From positions 62,001 through 126,000 of the forward strand of contig NZ_BJYS01000018.1 of the NCBI RefSeq assembly GCF_007991635.1: 64,000 nucleotides of DNA. The letters are read 5' to 3'. A program made the translations under genes and the position numbers. Below, in pieces: positions 53,807 to 62,742 of the stretch (the stretch's first letter is position 1; each line of letters starts with the position of its first letter). The stretch is from Adhaeribacter aerolatus. Its GTDB lineage: Bacteria > Bacteroidota > Bacteroidia > Cytophagales > Hymenobacteraceae. The notes beneath the pieces are model-generated. The model was given only the letters and a program-made list of their open reading frames with translations, had not been told where the DNA came from and did no database searches.

Positions 53807-54228
53807 ATTATTGTACGCTTAAAATCTGATGGTAGTGATTTTATTGTTGCCAACTTACTTGACTCGTATGGAAAACCATCCGCTCTAACGGACAGCCGCT
53901 TCACGGTAATCTCTAAAATATTCTATTATCTTGTAAAGGGGCAAACCTTCTTAATTCCAGGTATAGCCCAACAATGGCTGGCTTACTTTCAATCGTACAA
54001 TTATATATCCCAATCAGGGGTGTATGTATTTCCCTCCAATATTAATTTAATTTCAATAACTGCCGACGTTAAAAGGCTTTTAGCAGTGGCGACTTTGGCA
54101 ATTCTTCATATCATCTAAGCACGAAAGCCCAATATACGATTTGTTATGTATATTTAGCGTTTCTGCCGCTATAGCCTACAGCCAGGGTTAGCGGCGCAGG
54201 AATTTTTCACCCTATCTAACGAAGCACG
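53807..54228. other. Intergenic, no recognised feature
   Basis: About 420 bases between divergent genes. A 119-codon plus-strand frame at 53759-54118 is not protein-like and overlaps the start of the dehydrogenase gene. No regulator was found, although such genes often sit next to one. Confidence 0.45.
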
Positions 54229-55341
54229 ATGAATAAAGAAAATCTGGACGGAGGTATTTTAAATACGAAACAGCATTTTGAGGTTCTGGATGGATTAAGA
54301 GGTATTGCCGCCCTGGCTGTGGTTATTTTCCACTTCATGGAATGGATTTTCACTGATATTAACAAAAACTTTATTGGCCATGGTTTTTTAGCGGTAGATT
54401 TCTTTTTTTGTTTATCCGGATTTGTGATAGGATATGCTTACGATAACCGTATCGGGGAAATGGGCGTGAAGGAATTTTTTAAGTTGCGGCTGATACGGCT
54501 GCATCCTTTAGTGGTTTTGGGTTCGGTATTAGGGTTATTGGGATTGTTCCTGGACCCCTTTGCCTCACCCAGCACTTACGACGCCGGCAAACTCCTTTTG
54601 CTGTTCTTTTGCTCCGCTTTTCTCATTCCCTTTCCGGTAATGCCAGACCGGGCTTTTAATCTTTTTGGGCTCAATGCGCCCTCCTGGTCACTTTTTTGGG
54701 AATATGTGGCCAATATTTTTTATGCGGTGGTGCTGTATAAGGTAGGCCGCCGCTCCCTGGTTGTATTAACTTTGCTGGCGGCGGTAGGCATTTGCCTGGT
54801 TAGTTACCGGGCCGGAAACCTGCTGGGCGGATGGTCGAAAGATAATTTTTTAGACGGCGGTGCCCGGGTGGCTTACTCCTTTTTAGCGGGCCTCTTGCTT
54901 TACCGTTCTAACTGGATTATTAAAAACAGGCTTGGGTTTACAGTGTTAGCCATTTTGTTGTTTTTAGCCTTTCTCATGCCCGGGTCTAAGTGGAACTGGC
55001 TGACGGAGGCTTTGGTGGTACTCTTCTATTTTCCGCTGCTGGTTTCGCTCGGCGCCGGCTCTAGCCTGTCGCCGCAATGGAAAAAGGTCTGTCGGTTTGC
55101 CGGCAATATATCCTATCCGCTTTACATGACACATTATGCCGCCATCTGGGTCTTTGGGAATTATTTTACCAAAGAAAAGCCGCCGCTTGGTGAACTGCCC
55201 TATATCATTATACCGGGCATCATTTTGCTGGTAGTTTTTGCTTACTTCGCAATGGTGTTCTTTGATATACCGGTGCGGCGATACCTGACCAGAAAAAGAA
55301 AGCAACAGCAAAAGCTTCAACCTTATCAACCTGCACGATAG
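54229..55341 (+). CDS. Acyltransferase 3 (OafA-like) family membrane protein
   Basis: A 370-residue membrane protein with about ten transmembrane helices. The motif FEVLDGLRGIAALAVVIFHFMEW and FLAVDFFFCLSGFVIGYAYD match the family; LRLIRLHPLVVLG gives the RxxR-like signature. A second protein of this family is at 39.5 kb, but the two are only distantly similar. It is likely to acylate a surface polymer or lipid-linked sugar. It stands alone on its strand. Confidence 0.88.
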   Translation: MNKENLDGGILNTKQHFEVLDGLRGIAALAVVIFHFMEWIFTDINKNFIGHGFLAVDFFFCLSGFVIGYAYDNRIGEMGVKEFFKLRLIRLHPLVVLGSVLGLLGLFLDPFASPSTYDAGKLLLLFFCSAFLIPFPVMPDRAFNLFGLNAPSWSLFWEYVANIFYAVVLYKVGRRSLVVLTLLAAVGICLVSYRAGNLLGGWSKDNFLDGGARVAYSFLAGLLLYRSNWIIKNRLGFTVLAILLFLAFLMPGSKWNWLTEALVVLFYFPLLVSLGAGSSLSPQWKKVCRFAGNISYPLYMTHYAAIWVFGNYFTKEKPPLGELPYIIIPGIILLVVFAYFAMVFFDIPVRRYLTRKRKQQQKLQPYQPAR

Positions 55342-55652
55342 CCGCTACCGGTTTGTACGGGCTATACCTGAAGCACAACCGGAATTAGAACTTGAATAGG
55401 ATTAGAGATTGTATATGTTTATTTTGTACAATTCATTCCAATGGCTTCCGGTTTAGATTGAATATTTTAAAAATTCAAGGCTTAAGAACCGGTTAGAAAA
55501 ATAATTAAAACCTTAATCGTGCATTCCAGTAAAGTGCAGCCAAATTGCCAAATCATCATCCTACGGCATTAGCCTTTTTTCTTCTTCCAAAATGGAAGTA
55601 ATTGGTTCATAGCCCCGGTAGTAGCTATCCGTTTTTGGATTCAAAATATTCC
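55342..55652. other. Intergenic, no recognised feature
   Basis: 311 bases between the acyltransferase gene and the frameshifted lipoprotein gene. No signal recognised. Confidence 0.45.
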
Positions 55653-56113
55653 TTATTTTGCCCTAACTCTTTTAGATTGAAATTTGCCAAATAGGTTAGT
55701 TACGTCTTTCCCATCTGCAGACACTACTTTGTTAAAGCCTTTGAAATAAAGCGTATCACCTTTGAGTTCAAATGTTTGCCAGTCGCTTGCACTTACATAG
55801 GCAGGAACGCTGCTGTAACGGAATGTTTCCTTATAGGCGTTTCCATCAATAGTGTAACTGCCGACTCCTGCTTAGACCATTTGCCCGAAGAATCCGGCAT
55901 GAGAAAAGAAAAATGGCCATCATGGTACATCTTGAATTCTGTAATTTTTCCATCTGGCGATACCGTTTCCCATGCACCATTAATAGGTGAGGTGGAAGAA
56001 GTAGCTGTCGGATCGCCTTTCGTTTTCTCATTTTGATTACAGCTTAGAACTGTTGTTGCCAACATAATAAACAAGGGAGCAGCTAATGACAATTTAAATT
56101 GATTCATTTGCAT
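55653..56113 (-). pseudogene. Frameshifted lipoprotein gene (lipocalin-like), one-base deletion near 55862
   Basis: The frame starts at 56113 with a lipoprotein signal (lipobox LSC, Cys25) and reads INGAWETVSPDGKITEFKMYHDGHFSFLMPDSSGKWSKQES. It then ends at codon 106. In the neighbouring frame, from 55862 to a stop at 55655-55653, a further 69 codons read GSYTIDGNAYKETFRYSS ... DTLYFKGFNKVV ... GKFQSKRV, which continues the same domain. One base is missing between 55863 and 55862. The whole protein would be about 153 residues, a lipocalin-like small domain. It is either a true pseudogene, a programmed shift or a sequencing error. Confidence 0.85.
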
Positions 56114-56260
56114 TGATTTTTGAGTTTAAAAATTTTTAATAACAGAGTGAGCTTTTTTAATAAACATAGCTTTAAGGTTGAAGCTTGGTCTTCGTGTAAC
56201 CGCCAACGTTTCTGCTTTGGCACGTTTTAATGTGCATTAGTTTTTCGTTGTGCGTAGCTT

Positions 56261-57493
56261 CTATTTCAAGAGAACCTCCAATTTACTTCTGGTATCCTGA
56301 AATTCTTTGATGGTCAAGGCTTTCTGGTAACTTTCAATTGCTCTCTTTTTTTCACCTTTAGCAGCATAAAAATCTCCGAGTGAATCATGGACATTAAAAC
56401 TTACCGGAAAGTTGCTCACATTTGATTTGAACAAGTACTCTGCTTCATCCATTTTCTTTTGCGACATGGCCAGATAACCCAGTTGATTTACTATCATTTC
56501 CGGAACCGGAACATTAAAGCCAAACTGCTTAGATACCTCTTTAAAATGATTTTCGACTTTCGTAATGGTATTCCTGGAGAATTTAGAGTAGTCTTCATCC
56601 TTGAACCTAAGATCGTAAAACTTGAAAATAAAGTGCAAGGCATCATAGGTAGCAATCAAAGGTACTGATCCATGTGAGTCGCTACTGTAGTATTTATAAT
56701 TATAAGCTAAACCGTTTTTTTTATTTTTCTGTAGCAGGTTATTCATTGTTAGAATGGAACGGATATGCTGTGTTTGAGGAGAGGTATCCCGTTTGACTTT
56801 CACAGTGTCCATCCCCGGATTCATGGTATTGGCAATCCCTAAAAATAACTTTTTGCCTTTGTAGTCCTGCTGTGCCAGCAAGCCACCGGCTTTTGACAGC
56901 AGTTTCTGGTTATCCCACCACATGCTGGGGTCAATTGCTATGTAGGCGTTAAACAGATCTTTGTGGTTTAAAAATAGGTTCGTAACGGTCAATCCGCCCA
57001 GAGAGTGACCAATCAACGTACGGTAAGGCAAAGTTGGGTAGGTTTTCTCAATATAAGGCATCAATTCCTTTTCTAGGAAAGAAGCGAACCGTTCGCCTCC
57101 GCCCGAGGTTCTAACGGCATTGCTGTCATTCATCATCGGATCAATGTCAACATGCGAAGGTGTTAAGTCCCTCATTCTATCAGTATTTGGTATACCCACT
57201 ACAATCATTTCCGGACAAATCATGTTGCCGTTGACAGAACTGAGTTGCTGGATCATACCGACCACCGAGTAAAAATGGGCATTACCATCCAAGAGGTAAA
57301 CAACCGGGTACTTTGCCAGGGCGTACAATCCGTCGGAAGCGGAGTTTGGAACATAAACCCAAATTTTTCTTTTTTCCTGCAAGATTTTGGAGTCAATACT
57401 GTCGATGTTGCCAAGAATGATTTTGTTTTCTAGTTGGGCCTTGCTTGTATAGGAGACAAGAACCAATAGGAGGCAGGATAGATATTTTCTCAT
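56261..57493 (-). CDS. Secreted esterase with C-terminal TPR
   Basis: A 410-residue protein with a signal peptide (RKYLSCLLLVLVSYTSKAQ) and an esterase-D/Fes-type alpha/beta hydrolase domain (about residues 25-300). The nucleophile is in LIGHSLGGLTVTNLF, YPVVYLLDGNAHFYS gives the oxyanion region, and SDHGSVPLI (in KYYSSDSHGSVPLIA) has the His. The last 90 residues contain TPR-like helices (AEYLFKSNVSNFPVSFNVHDSLGDFYAAKGEKKRAIESYQKAL). Members hydrolyse siderophore or carbohydrate esters. The substrate is unknown. Confidence 0.87.
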   Translation of the reverse strand: MRKYLSCLLLVLVSYTSKAQLENKIILGNIDSIDSKILQEKRKIWVYVPNSASDGLYALAKYPVVYLLDGNAHFYSVVGMIQQLSSVNGNMICPEMIVVGIPNTDRMRDLTPSHVDIDPMMNDSNAVRTSGGGERFASFLEKELMPYIEKTYPTLPYRTLIGHSLGGLTVTNLFLNHKDLFNAYIAIDPSMWWDNQKLLSKAGGLLAQQDYKGKKLFLGIANTMNPGMDTVKVKRDTSPQTQHIRSILTMNNLLQKNKKNGLAYNYKYYSSDSHGSVPLIATYDALHFIFKFYDLRFKDEDYSKFSRNTITKVENHFKEVSKQFGFNVPVPEMIVNQLGYLAMSQKKMDEAEYLFKSNVSNFPVSFNVHDSLGDFYAAKGEKKRAIESYQKALTIKEFQDTRSKLEVLLK

Positions 57494-57864
57494 ATTAATA
57501 TATTAATGGATGATAATAAGTTTCGTACAACTATTGGCTAAACGGAGTTCGTTCCGGTTATCTGCACTATACTTAGGTATTTTATTCCGTTTAGCCAGCC
57601 ACAATCAACCAATAACCGGAACTGGACTAACCAATATACTATATATAAATGTAAGTATAAACAAAAGGAATAAATATTCCTTTCTCAGTTACGCTCCCTT
57701 TTAAATGCCGATTAAGCTTCTACAAAACAAGTATTTATGGGGCAGCTTACCGCCACGCAAACCGGCATCATGCATTTTCTAAAAAATAATATTAAATTTC
57801 TGTAACTAATCTCCCAACCCCAGGTTTCCCTGTTTGCTTTTAGAAATCCTAACCACCTGAACGC
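57494..57864. other. Intergenic, no recognised feature
   Basis: 371 bases between divergent genes, AT-rich. The promoter of the sigma-factor operon must lie here, but no clear consensus was found. Confidence 0.45.
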
Positions 57865-58428
57865 TTGGAAGCAGTTACCGATAATGCCCTGATGCTGAAA
57901 GTAAAAGCCGGTGATACCGACCGCTTAGGTTTGTTGTTCGAGCGCTATCACCGGGCCTTGTACAGCTTTTTTTACCGGCTTACCAGCAGCAGTGAGGTGA
58001 GCGAAGATTTGGTGCAGAATGTTTTTCTGCGGATGCTGAAGTACCGGCACACCTATACGGGCGAAGGGGAATTTAAAACCTGGATGTACCACCTGGCCCG
58101 CAACGTACACGCCGACCATTACCAGAAAAACAAGCGACTGGGCTTTGCCGATGACTTTACGAACCTGGAGAACAAGCTGCGGGATGATTTTTCGGTAGAA
58201 GAACAGACCCGGCAAAACGAAGAAATGCATTTGCTGCAAACGGCTTTAAGCCAGCTGGAGGTAGAAAAAAGGGAAGTATTGGTGCTGAGCCGGTTTCAGG
58301 GGTTAAAATACAAAGAAATAGCCGATTTGTTCGGCTGCACCGAGGGTGCCATTAAGGTGCGCGCCTTCCGGGCGCTGGATGAACTAAAAGCCATTTATTT
58401 AAAACTGGAAAAGCAGGAGATAGCTTAA
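57865..58428 (+). CDS. ECF RNA polymerase sigma factor
   Basis: A 187-residue sigma factor. Region 2 (about residues 22-90: LFERYHRALYSFFYRLTSSSEVSEDLVQNVFLRMLKYRHTYTG) and region 4 (about 125-175: EKREVLVLSRFQGLKYKEIADLFGCTEGAIKVRAFRALDEL) are complete. The start is a TTG at 57865; an ATG at 57892 is a less likely option. The stop overlaps the start of the next gene (TAATG, 58426-58430), so it is coupled to the HEAT-repeat membrane protein, its likely partner. Distinct from the sigma factor at 11.7 kb. Confidence 0.92.
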   Translation: MEAVTDNALMLKVKAGDTDRLGLLFERYHRALYSFFYRLTSSSEVSEDLVQNVFLRMLKYRHTYTGEGEFKTWMYHLARNVHADHYQKNKRLGFADDFTNLENKLRDDFSVEEQTRQNEEMHLLQTALSQLEVEKREVLVLSRFQGLKYKEIADLFGCTEGAIKVRAFRALDELKAIYLKLEKQEIA

Positions 58429-59234
58429 TGGACGAAAAATTAGAAAAATTAATGGCGGGTTTTTTGGCTCAGAACCAGACCGAAGCAGAAAAAGCCGAAA
58501 TGGAAGCAGCTATTTCGGCCGGCGAACTGGACCTGGACAAAGTGAACGAACTGACGCAGTTTAGCAACCGGTTGGCGGCGGTACCCCTGCCGGAACCCAT
58601 CGAAAGCCTGCGGAGCAATTTTTACCAGATGCTGGCGGAAGAAAAGCGAAAAGAGAAATCTGGCTTAAAAGTACCTCCATGGCTTTCGAAGGTCCTTGAC
58701 CGCATCCGGCAGGAGTTTACCCTGGGGCAACTAGCGTATAGTTTTTTAATACTTGCCTTGGGCGTAACCCTGGGCCTGCAGTTTAGCCGCAAGCAAAGCG
58801 CCGACGACGAAAAGCTGGTGGCTTTAACCACCGAAATGCAGCAGATGAAGAAAATGATGATGCTCACGCTGCTGGAACAGCCCTCGGCCACCGACCGGTT
58901 AAAAGCGGTAAACCTGACCAGCGATATGGAACAGGCCGATGATAAAGTAATAAAATCGTTGCTGCAAACCCTAAACACCGACCCCAGCGTGAATGTGCGG
59001 CTGGCCGCCATCGAAGCGCTTTACCAGCACGCCGATAATCCGGTAGCCCGCGAAGGCCTGGTGAGTGCCATTACAAAACAAGATTCGCCGCTGGTGCAAC
59101 TGGCCCTGGCCGATGTGGTGGTGGCTATGCAGGATAAAAATGCCGTGAAACAACTGAAACAGCTTTTAGAGCAGGAAGACTTAAACGAAGCGGTTAAAGT
59201 TAAAGTGAAGGAAAGCATCCAGGTTTTGATCTGA
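58428..59234 (+). CDS. Membrane protein with HEAT repeats, probable anti-sigma factor
   Basis: A 268-residue protein with a cytoplasmic head (about residues 1-98), one transmembrane helix (about 100-118: QLAYSFLILALGVTLGLQF) and C-terminal HEAT-like repeats (about 150-268: DKVIKSLLQTLNTDPSVNVRLAAIEALYQHADNPVAREGLVSAI, DKNAVKQLKQLLEQE). Being coupled to an ECF sigma gene suggests it binds the sigma factor through its head, though no zinc-binding anti-sigma motif (HxxxCxxC) is seen. The HEAT part lies outside the cytoplasm and could sense envelope state. It precedes two DUF4097 genes. Confidence 0.82.
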   Translation: MDEKLEKLMAGFLAQNQTEAEKAEMEAAISAGELDLDKVNELTQFSNRLAAVPLPEPIESLRSNFYQMLAEEKRKEKSGLKVPPWLSKVLDRIRQEFTLGQLAYSFLILALGVTLGLQFSRKQSADDEKLVALTTEMQQMKKMMMLTLLEQPSATDRLKAVNLTSDMEQADDKVIKSLLQTLNTDPSVNVRLAAIEALYQHADNPVAREGLVSAITKQDSPLVQLALADVVVAMQDKNAVKQLKQLLEQEDLNEAVKVKVKESIQVLI

Positions 59235-59249
59235 TAAAAAACAGCAGTT

Positions 59250-60110
59250 ATGAAAAAAAATGCATTACTGATAATTCTGTGGTGTCTGACCACTGTGACC
59301 TGGGCTCAATCGCAAACCGAAACCATCAAGAAATCCCTGGCTTTTAAAAACCCGGGTGGCGCGCGGGTATTATCCGTCGAAAATATTCATGGTTTTGTGC
59401 ACGTGGAGGCATATAACGGCGATAAGGTAGAACTGGTAGCGGAGAAAAAAGTATCGGCGAACGACCAGCAGGAGGTGGAGAAAGGTATGCGCGAAGTAGA
59501 GATTAAAATAATAGAAGCATCGGATAGCATTTACGTGTACCTGGATGCGCCTTTTATCTTCCGGAAAAAAAGCCGGGGCCGGAACATGAATATTAACCTG
59601 GATGATATTAAATACAAATACCAGGTAGATATGACATTGCGGGTACCGGCCAAAATTAACCTGGCGTTGTCTACCGTAACGGAGGGCGACGTAGCGGTTT
59701 CGGGTGTTACCGGCGATATTAAAGTCCGCAACGTAAACGGACCGCTTAAACTTGCCAACGTAGCAGGTAAAACCGATGCCAGTACCGTAAACGGTCGCAT
59801 TGATATTGCCTACGCCGGTAACCCTACCGCCGATTCGGAATTTAAAACCGTTAACGGCAATATTAATGTGCATTATGCGCCTAACCTGAACGCTACGGTT
59901 TCTTTTAAATCGTTGAATGGCCAGTTTTATACCGACCTGACCGATGTAGAAATGATGCCGGTGCAGGTTGTGAAAAATACAGAAGGGCGGGGTGCCGGCA
60001 CGGTATACAAAATAGATAAAAAGCAAAATTACCAGGTAGGCAAAGGCGGTCCGGCCTTACGCTTCGAAACCCTGAATGGCAATATTTACCTGAAGAAAAA
60101 AGAATCCTGA
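59250..60110 (+). CDS. Secreted DUF4097-like adhesin protein
   Basis: A 286-residue protein with a signal peptide (KKNALLIILWCLTTVTWAQ). The rest is a beta-solenoid-like DUF4097 fold rich in repeating units (AVSGVTGDIKVRNVNGPLKLANVAGKTDASTVNGRIDIAYAG, VNGNINVHYAPNLNATVSFKSLNGQFYTDL, FETLNGNIYLKK). The 'NG' turns recur every 18-20 residues. It is probably periplasmic or on the surface. It starts 15 bases after the anti-sigma gene, so it is in the same operon and a candidate target or sensor partner of the ECF system. Confidence 0.83.
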   Translation: MKKNALLIILWCLTTVTWAQSQTETIKKSLAFKNPGGARVLSVENIHGFVHVEAYNGDKVELVAEKKVSANDQQEVEKGMREVEIKIIEASDSIYVYLDAPFIFRKKSRGRNMNINLDDIKYKYQVDMTLRVPAKINLALSTVTEGDVAVSGVTGDIKVRNVNGPLKLANVAGKTDASTVNGRIDIAYAGNPTADSEFKTVNGNINVHYAPNLNATVSFKSLNGQFYTDLTDVEMMPVQVVKNTEGRGAGTVYKIDKKQNYQVGKGGPALRFETLNGNIYLKKKES

Positions 60111-60150
60111 ACTAAATAAAATCCGAAAATAGTATTACCCGATTAATTAT

Positions 60151-61008
60151 ATGAAAACTTACAGAAAAAGTTTGCTGGCAGTGGTTTGCCTCCTGGTGAG
60201 TGTGCTTACGGCCGCAAAAGCGCAGAACAACGATTCCGAAAAGATCCAAATACCCCTAAGTCAGCCCAACAAACCCGGTACGTTGCGGGCCAATTTATTA
60301 AACGGATCTATTACGGTTACCGGCCACAAAGGCAAAGATGTGGTAGTTACCTATAATTCGCGTGATGGCAAAAATAAAGAAAGGCCGCGCGATAAAGATG
60401 AGTCGCAGGGCTTGCGCCGGATACAAAACACGGCTACCGGCCTGGAAGTACGCGAAGAAAACAATACCGTAACCGTAAAAACCGATGCCTTTAACCGTAC
60501 TGTTGATTTGCAGATACAGGTACCTTACGATTTCTCGGTAAAATTAAAAACCTTGAACGATGGCGTGCTGCTGGTAGAAGATGTAAACGGCGAGCTGGAT
60601 CTGGATAACCTGAACGGCAATATTAATTTGCGTAACGTGGCCGGCAGCGCATCGGCCTCCACGCTTAACGGCGACATAGTGGCCAGCTTTAAAAAAGTAA
60701 CCCCCAACATGCCCATGGCTTTTAGCAGCCTCAACGGCAAAATAGATGTTACGCTGCCCCCCTCGGCTAAATTTAATGCCAAGCTAAAATCTGATAACGG
60801 CGAAGTATTTACAGATTTTGATATGGCTATGGATAAAGGAGGTAAAGCAGAAGGGGCAGTACCACCTAATAATTTCCGGGGTGGCGATGTCCGGCCCGGC
60901 ACCCGCATTTACCTCGATAAGTGGCTTACCGGTAAAATAAATGGCGGTGGCCCCGAAATATTGTTCAAAAACTTTAACGGTAACATCTACATCCGCAAGA
61001 GCAAGTAA
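60151..61008 (+). CDS. Secreted DUF4097-like protein (paralogue)
   Basis: A 285-residue paralogue of the previous protein with signal peptide (LLAVVCLLVSVLTAAKAQ) and the same turn-rich pattern (LLNGSITVTGHKGKDVVVTYNSRDG, VEDVNGELDLDNLNGNINLRNVAGSASASTLNGDI, SSLNGKIDVTLPPSAKFNAKLKSDNGEVFTDF). The pair arose by gene duplication. It is the last gene of the operon; a terminator follows 92 bases later. Function unknown. Confidence 0.83.
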   Translation: MKTYRKSLLAVVCLLVSVLTAAKAQNNDSEKIQIPLSQPNKPGTLRANLLNGSITVTGHKGKDVVVTYNSRDGKNKERPRDKDESQGLRRIQNTATGLEVREENNTVTVKTDAFNRTVDLQIQVPYDFSVKLKTLNDGVLLVEDVNGELDLDNLNGNINLRNVAGSASASTLNGDIVASFKKVTPNMPMAFSSLNGKIDVTLPPSAKFNAKLKSDNGEVFTDFDMAMDKGGKAEGAVPPNNFRGGDVRPGTRIYLDKWLTGKINGGGPEILFKNFNGNIYIRKSK

Positions 61009-61100
61009 GGATAAAAGCAGGCGTATTTAACAAATTTGGTTTAGCTGAATTTTTTAAATGTTGCTGAGATAAAAATATTAAAATAACCCTTTCCCGAAGG

Positions 61101-61128
61101 AGCCCGCCCGTACAAAGGCGGGCTTTTT
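61101..61128 (+). terminator. Rho-independent terminator of the sigma/DUF4097 operon
   Basis: AGCCCGCC (61101-61108), an 8-base loop, GGCGGGCT (61117-61124), then a T run. Confidence 0.9.
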
Positions 61129-61467
61129 AATTATTTAATTCTTTATCCCAAGTCTCCTAAGTGGTATTCCAAAAATGCGTTTTTCTTTTGAAAGATTACA
61201 TCTTTCAATGCACATGCACTAACTGGTAGTAAAAGTCTAAGAAGCCTCCGAGCTGGCGGCCCCCGTTTGGCCACTCGGTCTCTCAACTTTCCTTTCCTCC
61301 TGCGGCGGAATGCTGCGCACCGGAAACCCAGAAGAACATCTTCCAATAAGCCCTAGCTGTCCAAACTGATGTAGTATGCGCTTAGCTGATGCCTTACCAA
61401 GTTCAATTACAATCTAAACAAAGCCTCTTCCAATAAAGCTATTCCATAATGTTCCGGTTCGGCCAAA

Positions 61468-61510
61468 CTCCTTCCCTGGTTTAGGGAAGGTGCCCGGAGG
61501 GCGGAAGGGT
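61468..61510. repeat. Palindromic (REP-like) element
   Basis: CTCCTTCCCT-ggtt-TAGGGAAGG (61468-61490) is followed by TGCCCGGAGGGCGGAAGGGT with its own GCCC/GGGC pairing. This type of sequence recurs in many bacterial genomes and is probably an interspersed non-coding repeat. Confidence 0.55.
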
Positions 61511-61859
61511 AAAACTCTTCCAGGAGAAAAGTGCGCTGCACCGGCGCAAGCCACCCAACAGAAAAGCGCGAAAGAATATCAGACCGAAGCAGTCTACGAA
61601 GTACCTTAACGCAAACTGGTACTTGACCTGATTTTCTCTGAAATTAAGATTACCTGAACTGGTTTGAAAACTCTCTTTTAAGAGAAGTTATTAGAAAAAA
61701 GTTGTTTGTTTAGCAAGCAGGTTTTTAACAAAGTTTTTGAATCTGTAAAATGAATAATAAATATAATAATTAAGATATTTATTTGTCGTTTAAGGCTATA
61801 TTGAAGGTTTGCTGTGGCATCACTACAAGGCCGGATGCAGTCTGATTAAATCAGTTTAT

Positions 61860-62513
61860 ATGAATTGGAGAAATTTATTTAGTGATGTTAAAAATATATT
61901 TAAAAGATTAGATCGGATTGCCTTACTGAATACGATTAAAGCAAAAGCTAAAAACCAGGGAAATGGTTTTATTTATCTGAATCGGAATACTTCGCTGCAG
62001 TTGGCCCCAGCGGCCGTGCTTCTGATCGAAAACCAGGCGTATTTCTATTTTAACGAATATTGGCACCAGCCCGATCCTTTTCCGGGTATGCTGGGGGTGC
62101 ACACCGGGGGCGTTATGCAGGTAACCGGCAACTTTACTATTTATTCGGGCGCCCGGTTGGTGGTAAACGAAAATGCGCGGCTGGTATTGGGCAGTGGCTA
62201 CATCAACCACGGCCTAAATTTAAATTGCTTTAAAAGCATCGAGATTGGGCGCGACGTAGCAATTTCGGAAAACGTAACCATTCGGGATTCGGATAATCAT
62301 GGGATGAAGGCTGCTGGTTATAAAGGTACGTTGCCTATAAAAATTGGCGATCATGTCTGGATAGGTATGAATGTTACGATTCTGAAAGGTGTAACCATTG
62401 GGGATGGGGCTATTATTGCGGCCGGAGCGGTAGTTAATAAAAATATTCCGGCCCGGTGCTTAGCTGCCGGCGTACCGGCCCGGGTATTAAAAGAAAACGT
62501 GGAATGGCATTAA
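61860..62513 (+). CDS. Left-handed beta-helix (hexapeptide) acetyltransferase
   Basis: A 218-residue protein whose C-terminal half is a hexapeptide-repeat left-handed beta helix: SIEIGRDVAISENVTIRDSDNHG, IKIGDHVWIGMNVTILKGVTIGDGAIIAAGAVVNKNIPARCLAAGVPARVLKENVEW. It fits the maltose/galactoside O-acetyltransferase type with the catalytic His in DNHG. The N-terminus (about residues 1-110) is extended and lacks the usual maltose-acetyltransferase domain. I start at the ATG at 61860; the frame opens at 61809 but its first 17 codons do not look like protein. Probable role is acetylating a sugar for surface glycan. Confidence 0.88.
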   Translation: MNWRNLFSDVKNIFKRLDRIALLNTIKAKAKNQGNGFIYLNRNTSLQLAPAAVLLIENQAYFYFNEYWHQPDPFPGMLGVHTGGVMQVTGNFTIYSGARLVVNENARLVLGSGYINHGLNLNCFKSIEIGRDVAISENVTIRDSDNHGMKAAGYKGTLPIKIGDHVWIGMNVTILKGVTIGDGAIIAAGAVVNKNIPARCLAAGVPARVLKENVEWH

Positions 62514-62742
62514 TTTTACTTACCGGTTCCAATTCCTATTGGTACCTGCGCGCCGGCTAGTTTAAACCGTAATAAATTTTGCAGTTTGTAAACGGACATA
62601 AGGTAGAGGGAAGAGGCGGTATAAAAATATTTGCCTATTTTAGGGCCATTATCAAGTATTTAAGGGTCACCGGCTAAATAAAATACCAGCGGGTAATTTT
62701 AATCGTTTTAAGGGCAAATTAACGGTCGTTTAATTTTAACAA

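Larger units (their letters stand above)
61009..61859. other. Intergenic with terminator and palindromic repeats
   Basis: About 850 bases. It contains the terminator (61101-61128), a C/G-rich patch CGAGCTGGCGGCCCCCGTTT...CACTCGG (about 61247-61280) and the hairpin at 61468-61510. A minus-strand open frame at 61143-61346 is arginine-rich and looks like a shadow of these repeats. No gene called. Confidence 0.5.

Noticed and set aside
53759-54118. A 119-codon plus-strand open frame over the start of the dehydrogenase gene
   Set aside because: Overlaps a good gene on the other strand and its own part outside is not protein-like.
59370-60026. A 218-codon minus-strand open frame opposite the first DUF4097 gene
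   Set aside because: Antisense shadow of a repetitive gene; its composition is Ile/Tyr/His-rich and without known motifs.
61143-61346. A 67-codon arginine-rich minus-strand open frame
   Set aside because: It lies in a GC-rich repeat-like stretch and looks like a by-product of the repeats; no start signal or homologue pattern.
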